Positions 55,136-62,498 of a stretch of DNA of 64,000 nt are shown piece after piece; the first letter of the stretch is position 1, and every line of letters starts with the position of its first letter. Origin of the DNA: Halomonas faecis. GTDB taxonomy: Bacteria > Pseudomonadota > Gammaproteobacteria > Pseudomonadales > Halomonadaceae. The stretch is from positions 82,260 through 146,259 of the forward strand of contig NZ_JAACZO010000004.1 in the NCBI RefSeq assembly GCF_010993975.1, written 5' to 3'. The translations under genes and the position numbers were made by a program. The notes under the pieces were generated by a model that was given only the letters and a program-made list of their open reading frames with translations, ran no database searches and was not told where the DNA came from.

Positions 55136-55669
55136 ATGGGGGAATTGCCTGATTCCGCTTGGATTTTTGCTGGTTCAGTGCTTGCTGCACTGATTGTCCT
55201 ATTCTCTGGTTGGCTGCAACAGAAAATTAGCCGTGCATCGACAGTGTCGGGGTATCGTCAGAAGTGGATTCAAGACATACGTAAAGCATTTTCGGAATAT
55301 ATGGATGAACTCGAAAAATTATCCGATATGGCATCGGCTAATTCAAACCCTGGCCATTCATTTGGTGCGCGCTCTACGATTTTGGAGGATACTCGGCCTA
55401 TTCGTAAGTTTCGCAACTATCTCCGGTTATACACCAACCCAGGAGAGCACGAGCACTTAGAGATCTTGGAAGAAGCTAAATCCCTTGAGGGTTATCTCAC
55501 TGATACAGCGAGGAACGTTCTAAAGTTAAATGAGTATGAGCGCCGTCGCGATGAACTGACAAGGATGTTTCAAAATATTCTTAAGGATGAATGGGATCGG
55601 GTAAAGATGGGAGAGCTTAGGTGGCGAGTGCGCAGGTGCTGGAGGCGTATAACCAATCACTCAAGCTGA
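55136..55669 (+). CDS. Single-span membrane cassette protein of unknown function
   Basis: 177 aa. One N-terminal span (WIFAGSVLAALIVLFSGWLQ) is followed by a helical cytosolic part with ASTVSGYRQKWIQDIRKAFS and a basic C-terminus (MGELRWRVRRCWRRITNHSS). The start ATG follows AAGGAGGA. Its last codons lie inside the next attC. Similar in shape to the protein at 49058 but not in sequence. Function unknown. Confidence 0.65.
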   Translation: MGELPDSAWIFAGSVLAALIVLFSGWLQQKISRASTVSGYRQKWIQDIRKAFSEYMDELEKLSDMASANSNPGHSFGARSTILEDTRPIRKFRNYLRLYTNPGEHEHLEILEEAKSLEGYLTDTARNVLKLNEYERRRDELTRMFQNILKDEWDRVKMGELRWRVRRCWRRITNHSS

Positions 55670-55705
55670 CGCTCGCAAGCACGCGCGGCTTAGTTCGCGT
55701 TATGC
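55647..55705 (+). other. Integron attC site
   Basis: About 59 bp. Left GTATAAC, right GTTATGC. Arms ACTCAAGCTGACGC and GCGCGGCTTAGT pair with an unpaired base. The coding frame of the gene before it ends in the left arm. Confidence 0.7.
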
Positions 55706-55718
55706 ATAGAGGTATCGT

Positions 55719-56180
55719 ATGGATCTGACTTCAATATCCACTGTGTTGAGTAGCCTGAAAACTGCGACTGAAATTGCCAAGATCATTAAAGATAGCGACG
55801 TCTCTTTAGAAAAGGCAGAGTCGAAGCTGAAGCTGGCCGAGCTTATTTCATCTCTTGCTGATGCAAAAGTCGAAATAACTGAGGTTCAGCAAGTTCTGAT
55901 GGAGAAAGATGCTGAACTGCGCGGACTCAAAGCGCAACTCGAAGTAAAGACCAAATTGAAGTGGGAGAAGCCTTACTATTGGCTAATTGATGACTGTTAC
56001 AAAGACGGACCGTTTTGTCAGCACTGCTACGACAAAAGCCGAGAGTTAATCCGCCTGCAAGGCAATGATGGTGGGTATTGGGCGTGCAAAGCCTGCAAGA
56101 GCAGCTACACTGACAGTACCTACGACGCATCCCCCGTAATCTTTAACAACTCTGACCATGATCCTTATCGTGGCTTCTAA
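55719..56180 (+). CDS. Coiled-coil plus zinc-ribbon cassette protein
   Basis: 153 aa. Residues 1-80 are helical with a coiled coil (VTEVQQVLMEKDAELRGLKA-like heptads). A C-terminal zinc ribbon has PFCQHCYDKSRELI and YWACKACKSSYTD, two C-x2-C pairs. Such proteins are frequent in integron cassettes and prophages and likely bind nucleic acid or a partner. The attC starts within its last codons. Confidence 0.75.
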   Translation: MDLTSISTVLSSLKTATEIAKIIKDSDVSLEKAESKLKLAELISSLADAKVEITEVQQVLMEKDAELRGLKAQLEVKTKLKWEKPYYWLIDDCYKDGPFCQHCYDKSRELIRLQGNDGGYWACKACKSSYTDSTYDASPVIFNNSDHDPYRGF

Positions 56181-56218
56181 ACGCACCCGGAGCTCAACCC
56201 GGACGTGCGTTAGAAGCC
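56172..56218 (+). other. Integron attC site (short)
   Basis: GGCTTCTAAACGCA at 56172-56185 and TGCGTTAGAAGCC at 56206-56218 are inverted copies differing by one extra A, the extrahelical base expected of attC. GTTAGAA is the right box. A second GTT box (GTTATAA at 56240) could extend the site to 56246. Confidence 0.75.
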
Positions 56219-56282
56219 GCGCAGGCCGGTTGGCTTTACGTTATAATACAATGAAGCAGTTGCATATTTATCAAGGAATGAA

Positions 56283-56705
56283 ATGGAAGAATATTGGAAT
56301 CCCATGGTTCCTGAGCTATCAGTGTCAGATTTTTCTAGCTCACTGAGTTTCTATTGTGATTTATTGGGCTTCAAAGTTAGAAGTCAGCGGAAAAATCCAG
56401 GCTTTGCTTGTCTTGAGCTTGAGTGAGTTCAGATCATGATCGAACAGATGCATCAGCATGCTTGGGTGACTGCAAGTTTAGATATACCATTCGGACGAGG
56501 AGTAAATTTCCAAATGGAGCTATCTGATATTAGTTCTGTATACAGCCGACTTAAGGCTGCACAAGTTGAGCTGTTTAGAGAACTATCTGAAACATGGTAT
56601 GACATTGGCGATAAACTCTCAGGTCAACGTGAGTTCCTGGTTCAAGATCCAGACGGCTATTTGTTGAGATTTTCACAGCATTTAGGTGAAAAAAGCAAGT
56701 TGTAA
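56283..56705 (+). pseudogene. VOC/bleomycin-resistance-like cassette gene with internal opal codon
   Basis: A single frame of 140 codons plus stop is broken only by TGA at 56424-56426 (codon 48). Upstream part: MEEYWNPMVPELSVSDFSSS, then LSFYCDLLGFKV and PGFACLELE. Downstream part: VQIMIEQMHQHAWVTASLDI, ending FLVQDPDGYLLRFSQHLG. Together they form a complete bleomycin-resistance-type VOC protein; the TGA stands where family members have Gly (GGA), so one base change explains it. Translation could restart at 56436, but the first metal-binding half would be missing. Confidence 0.7.
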
Positions 56706-56710
56706 TCACA

Positions 56711-56741
56711 TTATAACAAACGCTCAAGAGGGAGTTGGACT
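56711..56741 (+). other. Truncated Vibrio-repeat-like attC (left part)
   Basis: TTATAACAAACGCTCAAGAG followed by GGAG resembles the left end of Vibrio cholerae repeats (TAACAAACGCCTCAAGAGGGA). No right arm or crossover box follows: the next gene block begins on the opposite strand. It marks the point where the cassette array is interrupted. The remaining bases to 56853 hold no gene. Confidence 0.55.
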
Positions 56742-56853
56742 TCCCCCCACTACAATGAGCACGGATCGATAACTTCTCCTCGGGAGAGAATTGATTGATG
56801 ATCGAGATGATCATAAAGCAATTTATATTACTGCATAGCATTACCTATCATGG

Positions 56854-57840
56854 CTAATTTTTAAGACGTTTTGGAAATCCGTTTTTTGATAGCCATTCGT
56901 CATTATAAATCTTTGATACGTACTTGGTGCCGCTGTCTGGTAGCACTGTGACAATTGTCGCCGGTGGGGTTAGCTGCTTTGCCAGTTGCATACAACCCCA
57001 CACATTCGCCCCAGAGCTTCCTCCGCATAAGAGTCCCTCTTTTGAAGCCAGTTGATGACAGGTTGAAAATGCGGCATGGTCGGTGAACTGCATAACATTT
57101 GTGATCACAGAGAAATCCATGCATTTTGCCAAATGGTCTTCTCCAACCCCTTCGACATGGTAGGTAGTGGCCTCTTTCTCATTGATCACTCCATCATGGA
57201 AATAGCGGTAGTAGATTGAACCGACTGGATCGAGCAGTACTGCCTGAATCTCAGGATTCTTAGATCGTAAGTACCTAACTGTTCCGGAAATGGTACCTCC
57301 TGTACTCCCTGATGCAACGAATGCTGTTATGGAATTGCCCAAACTTGACCAGATTTCCGGACCGGTGGTGTGGTAGTGTGCATCTGCATTGAGAGGGTTG
57401 TCGTACTGATTTAGCATGAAGGCCCCAGGCGTTTCGTCCCTTATTCGACGTGCGGTGGTAACATAGTGATCCGGGGAGTCTGGCTTTGACGTAGTCGGGC
57501 AAACCACGATTTCTGCACCCAGTGCGAGCAGAGTATCCTGTTTTTCTCGACTGACCTTATCCGGCATAGTCAGCACTACATGATATCCACGCGTAGAAGC
57601 AAGCATGGCAATTGCTGCACCAGTGTTGCCCGATGTGTTTTCTACGATTGTTGCTCCTGGGCGCAGCTCTCCGCTCTTCTCGGCCTGATTCAGTACGAAC
57701 TGTACCATTCTGTCTTTGATGCTCCCTCCTGGGTTTAGAAATTCCAACTTTGCGAAAAGTCGTACACCGTCAGGAAGGTCGAGATTCGCTAATTCAATTA
57801 AGGGGGTGTTTCCGATTGCATTTTGTAAACTGGCTTTCAT
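56854..57840 (-). CDS. PLP-dependent cysteine-synthase/CBS-family beta-synthase
   Basis: 328 aa fold type II PLP enzyme. Motifs: IGNTPLIELANLDLPDGVRL at residue 9, the Schiff-base Lys in FLNPGGSIKDRMVQFVLNQA near 42, VENTSGNTGAAIAMLASTRG near 65 (substrate loop), FVASGSTGGTISGTVRYLRS near 172 (phosphate loop) and GLLCGGSSGANVWGCMQLAK near 265. Family members replace an O-activated serine or cysteine side chain with a nucleophile. No CBS regulatory domain. It is the last gene of the eamA-MTase-CBS run, 14 bp after the methyltransferase gene. Its context suggests a biosynthetic rather than housekeeping role. Confidence 0.85.
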   Translation of the reverse strand: MKASLQNAIGNTPLIELANLDLPDGVRLFAKLEFLNPGGSIKDRMVQFVLNQAEKSGELRPGATIVENTSGNTGAAIAMLASTRGYHVVLTMPDKVSREKQDTLLALGAEIVVCPTTSKPDSPDHYVTTARRIRDETPGAFMLNQYDNPLNADAHYHTTGPEIWSSLGNSITAFVASGSTGGTISGTVRYLRSKNPEIQAVLLDPVGSIYYRYFHDGVINEKEATTYHVEGVGEDHLAKCMDFSVITNVMQFTDHAAFSTCHQLASKEGLLCGGSSGANVWGCMQLAKQLTPPATIVTVLPDSGTKYVSKIYNDEWLSKNGFPKRLKN

Positions 57841-57854
57841 GGAATCCTCCTGAC

Positions 57855-58838
57855 CTAGCGCTTTACTGAGTCGAGAACTGCTACGGTATGTCCTATTTTT
57901 ATTCTCTGTTTCATCGCTTCTAGAGCTTCTTGTGCTGTCATTGCATGAGGTGATAGAGCCTGCTCAATTGCATGTGCCTGAGCACCCGCTGCGACATACT
58001 CTATTGAGCGAAACACTTCTTCGAGAACCTGCGCAGGATAGAATTGGAACGGACCAAATCCTTCATGTTCCCATTTCGCATAACCAGTAATTACCTCCTC
58101 TGGCTCCGATTGTCGCTTCCAGGTGAATGTCAGAATTTCGCTTGAATAGCCACACTCTTCGCCAAGTCGTACGATGACCTCCACAGGAATCCGTCCTCCA
58201 ATTGAGGATAGTATGTGACCCCCATTTCTAAGTAAGGGAAACGCCTGCTCTAGCGCCAAATAGTGTAGTGTGATCAGGTGGCGACTAACGAAGTCTGGAA
58301 TTTTTTCCGAGCGATTGGCGATGAATGTGGAGCTATTCTGACCATCTTCCAGATTATCTCTTGGGTGGATTGGGATGTTGGGAAGGTTTTCATAAACAAG
58401 GTCCAGTGAAAAATTTTCTTCCTCAACTGGATGAAGGAGATCGCCAACCCCTGCAAAGATTGTCAGGCCACTAGTTTGATCCGTGTTTTTTATGATGTTC
58501 TGGCGTGCCAACGTTACGACATCATCGTGCAAGTCTGTAATGATGATATTCTGTGCGCTGAGAATTTCGATAGCAGCGAGAGCATCTAGTCCTGCTCCAG
58601 TGCCGATTGCGCAGAAATCTCTCACCTCTGTGCCAGTTTGTTTCAGTGCTAAAAACGCAGGCACTGCTACACTGGCCACCCAATCGCTTCGTGGATCGTG
58701 TACTTTAGGAATGTAACTGCGTTCGGATAACTGAATAGTTGCATTGCGTCGAATTCGTAATGTCACGCTCAACCCAAATAGCGCCGCTATGTCTATCTTA
58801 ACTTCTTCGCTGGATATGAGGTTGTTGCTGGTCAACAT
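57855..58838 (-). CDS. Class I SAM-dependent methyltransferase
   Basis: 327 aa. SAM motif I DFCAIGTGAGLDALAAIEIL near residue 85, post-I IIITDLHDDVVTLARQNIIK, and LVYENLPNIPIHPRDNLEDG near 160, a PrmC/HemK-like catalytic loop position with Asn and Pro. The N- and C-terminal parts have no further motif known to me. GGAGGG lies six bases before the ATG at 58838, which is preferred to an ATG five codons upstream. Overlaps the exporter gene by 7 bp. The small-molecule substrate is probably the product of the adjacent PLP enzyme. Confidence 0.75.
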   Translation of the reverse strand: MLTSNNLISSEEVKIDIAALFGLSVTLRIRRNATIQLSERSYIPKVHDPRSDWVASVAVPAFLALKQTGTEVRDFCAIGTGAGLDALAAIEILSAQNIIITDLHDDVVTLARQNIIKNTDQTSGLTIFAGVGDLLHPVEEENFSLDLVYENLPNIPIHPRDNLEDGQNSSTFIANRSEKIPDFVSRHLITLHYLALEQAFPLLRNGGHILSSIGGRIPVEVIVRLGEECGYSSEILTFTWKRQSEPEEVITGYAKWEHEGFGPFQFYPAQVLEEVFRSIEYVAAGAQAHAIEQALSPHAMTAQEALEAMKQRIKIGHTVAVLDSVKR

Positions 58839-59707
58839 TGTTTTTCCCTCCATCTTTCTTGGGTAGACAGGATCAGTCCAATCACAATTAGTGCTGCGCC
58901 AATGAAGTCCGTAGTACGAAGTGGCTCTCCCAATATCAAGTAGGCGAGCAGGACGCCAAAGAATGGGTTTAGTAGGTGGTAAGTCGATGCCGTCGCAGCT
59001 CCACTGATACGAATCAGCACCAGCCAGAGGCTCATTCCACCGACGGTAACGACGAGTACCAAGTGTGCAACGGCGATCATGCTATTGGTCGAGGGGACAG
59101 CAAGCGGCTGCCCGAACACCAATGCCAAGGGGAGGAGTGCAGTAGCTCCCGCAATGGACTGCCAGAAATTGGCCTGCAAGACGGGGAGGCCCGTTCCTCG
59201 GCCCCGAAAGAACACGGTGCCACTCGCGAAGGCTAACATTCCTGCGGTTGCCAGCAGGATTCCCCAGGGATCGACTGTCATGCCGCTGGTAACTCCTGAG
59301 ATGACTGCCACACCAATCAACCCTAACGCTGCTCCGAGTAACTTCATTGGTGAAAGTGCTTCTACACCCCACCATGCAGATAGCAGACCGGTAGCAAGGG
59401 GGGCGCAGCTCACAATGACGATAACGACCTGGGGCCTGATCGTTTGCAACGCGGCAAAACTCAGTCCAAGGTAGAGTGCGTTGTTAAAAACCCCAAGCAG
59501 CAACCCGTGCTTGATAGCAATACGGTTGTGTATGTACCCGCCGCTAACAAGACAGAAGGGAAGCATCAGTAGCGCACTCGCTAAGAACCGAATGGTGAGG
59601 AGAGTAAAAGGGTCAAAATCATCAAGAGCAACCGCGCCCGCGATGAATGCTGAACTCCACACCATGCTGAATATGATGACTAAGGTAGCTAACACGGCAT
59701 TGTTCAC
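58832..59707 (-). CDS. EamA/DMT-family exporter
   Basis: 291 aa, ten membrane spans in two EamA repeats (for example SSAFIAGAVALDDFDPFTLL with TIRFLASALLMLPF, and the second repeat LLNPFFGVLLAYLILGEPLR with TTDFIGAALIVIGL). Members export amino acids and related metabolites. First gene of the minus-strand three-gene run and divergent from a LysR regulator, the classic layout of a regulated export system. Confidence 0.85.
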   Translation of the reverse strand: MNNAVLATLVIIFSMVWSSAFIAGAVALDDFDPFTLLTIRFLASALLMLPFCLVSGGYIHNRIAIKHGLLLGVFNNALYLGLSFAALQTIRPQVVIVIVSCAPLATGLLSAWWGVEALSPMKLLGAALGLIGVAVISGVTSGMTVDPWGILLATAGMLAFASGTVFFRGRGTGLPVLQANFWQSIAGATALLPLALVFGQPLAVPSTNSMIAVAHLVLVVTVGGMSLWLVLIRISGAATASTYHLLNPFFGVLLAYLILGEPLRTTDFIGAALIVIGLILSTQERWREKQC

Positions 59708-60004
59708 GCATCCTCCAGAAGTGGTAGCTTGCTTCTATTCTTCCTTTTCTTAAGTCATGGTGGATAGGGTATGATGAAATTGGAAATTAGTAGTTCGGTA
59801 GTCATAATCAGTTGAGCTTATTTTGAATTGAGAAAGGCCATGTGATTGGCACTACCCTTCGGATTCATTCATGGCTAGAATCACAAGCTGGAGATAATGA
59901 ACGGGCCGTAGCAGCAAGGCAGCCCCAAGCCGGTCAACTCAGGGAAAGCCATGTTCCCGTAACAGGGCACCGATAATGCAGCAGTGATAGTGCGAGGTAG
60001 CTAC
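59708..60004. promoter_or_regulatory. Divergent control region between exporter and LysR regulator
   Basis: 297 bp without a gene. LysR-type regulators normally bind a T-N11-A site here. A run TATGATGAAATTGG and GGTAGTCATAATCAG lies near the exporter side. GGGAAAGCCATGTTCCC (a GGGAA/TTCCC inverted pair) lies near the regulator side. No single operator is assigned. Confidence 0.4.
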
Positions 60005-60940
60005 ATGTTCGATTGTCAACCGTCACCTCTGGGCGACAGGCGTGTCACCCTTGAGCACCTTCGCGCTTTTGTACTGTTGGCCGAAGGCAAGGGGTTCCAG
60101 CAGGCAGGACTCCAACTGTATCGCAGCCAGTCTGCCGTCACACAAAGTCTAAAACGGCTGGAAGAGATATTGGGCTGTAAATTGCTCGAGCGCCGCCAAG
60201 GCCACATCATGGGCTTAACGGAAGACGGTGACAGGTTTCTACCAGCTGCCAAAGAGATTCTTGTACGAACGTCTGAAGCCGTGAGTGCCATGAAGCAACC
60301 GGAAATATCTGGTCGCTTGCTTGTCGGTGTTCCAGATGACTTCAAAGTTGCGGATCTCCATGGCGCCATATCTCGGTGTGCGGAGCTGAATCGCAAGCTA
60401 CGCCTAGAGGTCATCTCTGCGCTTTCCTCGCAATTACTCTATCAGATTGAGAGCAGCGGGCTCGACCTTGTCATTCTAAAGTGCTTGGAGAATTTCGTGC
60501 CAAGCGATAATCGCTGGAAGATCCACCCGTTGCGGAGAGAGCCCCTATACTGGGTGGCTGCACAGCAGTGTGGATTTGATAGTATGACTGAGGTGCCCCT
60601 CGTCATCTTTCCTGACGGTTGTTGCTATAGAAACGCAGCGCTCGCAGCACTTGATAAAGCAGGTAGGGATGCTTACGGTGCCTATGTAAGCGCATCCTAT
60701 GAGAATATTCGTGCTGCCGTATCGGCGGGGCTCGGCATCGGCGTCCTTCCCGCAAGTGCGCTTGCGAAGGACCATGTCATCCTTGGACAAGAGGAGGGTT
60801 TTCCGGAATTACCGATGGTGGAGCTCGTTATGATTCAGGCAACACAGAAGTACGCAACCAAGCAGCTGGCGGACTTCCTCTCTCGCTCGGCCTTTACTCG
60901 ACCCACCATCGCTTCAATGGGAAGAGGTGAGATCGCCTGA
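60005..60940 (+). CDS. LysR-family transcriptional regulator
   Basis: 311 aa. The N-terminal winged helix VTLEHLRAFVLLAEGKGFQQ then GLQLYRSQSAVTQSLKRLEE and LGCKLLERRQGHIMGLTEDG is the standard LysR signature. The C-terminal effector domain has RLLVGVPDDFKVADLHGAIS and ASYENIRAAVSAGLGIGVLP. GAGG lies seven bases before the ATG at 60005; a GTG at 59984 is the alternative. Probably regulates the divergent exporter-methyltransferase-PLP synthase run in response to its product or precursor. Confidence 0.88.
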   Translation: MFDCQPSPLGDRRVTLEHLRAFVLLAEGKGFQQAGLQLYRSQSAVTQSLKRLEEILGCKLLERRQGHIMGLTEDGDRFLPAAKEILVRTSEAVSAMKQPEISGRLLVGVPDDFKVADLHGAISRCAELNRKLRLEVISALSSQLLYQIESSGLDLVILKCLENFVPSDNRWKIHPLRREPLYWVAAQQCGFDSMTEVPLVIFPDGCCYRNAALAALDKAGRDAYGAYVSASYENIRAAVSAGLGIGVLPASALAKDHVILGQEEGFPELPMVELVMIQATQKYATKQLADFLSRSAFTRPTIASMGRGEIA

Positions 60941-61266
60941 CCCAGTGCGAATCTCAAGACCAGCGTTGAGTCGACACATCGGGAATGAGACTCAGAATGC
61001 CGGCATTCACCCCCTTGATGACTTGTTGCGCGATATCCAAGGCTCCTTGGTCGGTGAAGACCTGCGGCGTCTTTTCTTCGAGGCGCGCACTGCCAGCCAG
61101 CAAGTAGTGCCGATAGCAGGTTGCTCTGGCTTCCCCTGTCGAAAGTTAGCCATCACTTACGCTTTGCGTCAGTAATAGCAAGGTTCCTGCTATCACTCCC
61201 AAATAGCGTAGATCAGTTACACCTGATCCGTTTTGCTGGTAGGGGGCAACCCGCCTAGTATGAACC
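60941..61266. other. Intergenic stretch after LysR with no supported gene
   Basis: 326 bp. On the minus strand a frame of about 50-60 codons (including YLLAGSARLEEKTPQVFTDQ and QQVIKGVNAGILSLIPDVST) looks coding in character but has no start and is cut by a TAA near 61145, so it may be a gene remnant. It was not matched to a family. The segment ends at the second structured leader. Confidence 0.35.
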
Positions 61267-61357
61267 CTAAGGCCGCTGAGACGGCTGGAAAGAAGAAGCT
61301 ATACGCACGGGACTACCGCATAAACACGATATGCAGTGGCCTTGGCGGTAGCGTGCC
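61267..61357 (+). ncRNA. Structured leader element, copy 2, upstream of fosA
   Basis: 91 bp paired with copy 1 at 47431-47525. CTAAGGCCGCTGAGACGGCT forms the first hairpin; GCACGGGACTACCGC pairs with GCGGTAGCGTGC; inner loop ATAAACACGATATGCAG is conserved in part. Here AAGGCC can also pair with GGCCTT at 61337-61342, a possible alternative fold. The element ends 30 bp before the fosA start, so it would be in the fosA 5' leader and might regulate it. Confidence 0.5.
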
Positions 61358-61387
61358 TAAAGATTACTCGCCGATAGGGAGACGGCA

Positions 61388-61798
61388 TTGATAACCGGCA
61401 TCAACCACGTCACCTTGGCCGTCAGCGACCTCCCGCGCGCATTCGCGTTCTACACCGAGGTGCTTGGACTCAAGCCCATCGCCAAATGGACGAGCGGTGC
61501 CTATCTGCAAGCCGGTGACGACTGGATCTGCCTCTCACTCGATGCCGAGACGCGAAACAGCCCCCACCCTGACTACACCCATCTCGCCTTTTCAGTGCCG
61601 AGCCTAGCCTTCAACGACACGGCTGAGGCCATCCGCGCCAGCAATGCCACCATCTGGAAACAGAACAGTAGCGAAGGGGATTCCCTCTACTTCCTCGACC
61701 CCGATGGACACAAGCTAGAGATACACTCCGGCGACCTCAATAGCCGCTTGGCGGCACTCAGGGAGCGTCCATACGACGGGCTGGAGTGGTTTGTTTAG
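61388..61798 (+). CDS. fosA: FosA-family fosfomycin glutathione transferase
   Basis: 136 aa, the usual FosA length. Metal ligands: His in TGINHVTLAVSDLPRAFAFY at residue 7, His in PDYTHLAFSVPSLAF, and Glu in DPDGHKLEIHSG. The K-binding loop WKQNSSEGDSLYFLDPDGH and the Arg in LNSRLAALRERPY agree with FosA rather than other VOC groups. Adds glutathione to fosfomycin's epoxide. The start is a TTG at 61388 with AGGGAGA five bases before; no better start exists. It lies between the structured leader and trailer repeats. Confidence 0.85.
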   Translation: MITGINHVTLAVSDLPRAFAFYTEVLGLKPIAKWTSGAYLQAGDDWICLSLDAETRNSPHPDYTHLAFSVPSLAFNDTAEAIRASNATIWKQNSSEGDSLYFLDPDGHKLEIHSGDLNSRLAALRERPYDGLEWFV

Positions 61799-61805
61799 CA
61801 GCAAA

Positions 61806-61983
61806 AGGATGATTGAAACTGGCAAATGCAGCGCGTATGCGAATTCTGCATAGGTGGCCTAGCTATTCTTAATATGATTTAAAATCATAGGATTAGGTTA
61901 AATGAAGCGCGTCAGATAATATTGTTGAACGCGCAAATGTGTTCATCCAATATCAGGACGTGCAGTCCAATACGCTGTTAGTG
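61806..61983 (+). repeat. Trailer repeat copy 2, ending in an attC-like site
   Basis: 178 bp homologous to 47561-47739, starting 8 bp after the fosA stop. The attC-like end (61914-61983) runs AGATAAT ... GTTAGTG with the inner TGAACGCG-CAAA-TGTGTTCA hairpin, which keeps pairing by G-T wobble relative to copy 1. The next gene starts 12 bp later. Confidence 0.6.
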
Positions 61984-61994
61984 GGGGGGCAGGG

Positions 61995-62309
61995 ATGAAT
62001 GGATCGCAGGTAGTTAGAGCAAAAATCACTCTTCTGCCGAAGGAGATTAATCCAAGGAGTAACCCCCTTAAAACAAAGTTTTATAGACCAAATCACAATT
62101 TTCATGGAGACAACCCCCCGTATATTTTCATGGGTCAGGTAAATTTCAAGGACGATTCTGTTCTCGATTTTGGAGAGTCTAGAGAAGCGGAAGTATGCTT
62201 CCTGGCCACCGAAGAGTTGAAACCATTTCTCAAGGTTGGACAGAAATGGCGCATACAAGAGGCATCACATTTTGTAGCGGTAGGGGAAATACTTGAGGTC
62301 TCCGAGTAG
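61995..62309 (+). CDS. EF-Tu-related small cassette protein
   Basis: 104 aa resembling a single EF-Tu domain II/III-type barrel: VVRAKITLLPKEINPRSNPL, FYRPNHNFHGDNPPYIFMGQ, and the ending VGQKWRIQEASHFVAVGEIL. Such stand-alone EF-Tu C-terminal-like proteins occur in integrons and mobile elements; function unknown. CAGGG precedes the ATG. Followed by an attC, so it is the last recognisable cassette. Confidence 0.75.
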   Translation: MNGSQVVRAKITLLPKEINPRSNPLKTKFYRPNHNFHGDNPPYIFMGQVNFKDDSVLDFGESREAEVCFLATEELKPFLKVGQKWRIQEASHFVAVGEILEVSE

Positions 62310-62315
62310 CGTCAC

Positions 62316-62399
62316 CACTAACCAGGCCAGGCACAGCGACGGCTTTTCCGTTGCGGCTTCGCCTCCACTACAAAGCCGCGCGTGCTGGCGGCGTTGAAC
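62316..62399 (+). other. Integron attC site, last of the array
   Basis: Left CACTAAC, right GTTGAAC (perfect GTTRRRY). Closely similar to the first site at 48191. The crossover box is immediately followed by the IS91-family element. Confidence 0.85.
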
Positions 62400-62498
62400 T
62401 AAACCGCTTCGCGGTAGCTGTCGTCGAATCCTGTCTTTTGCGTCATCGAACCACACTGTTCATTGACCTACGTGGGTCAGAGAACAGGAGTGACGACG

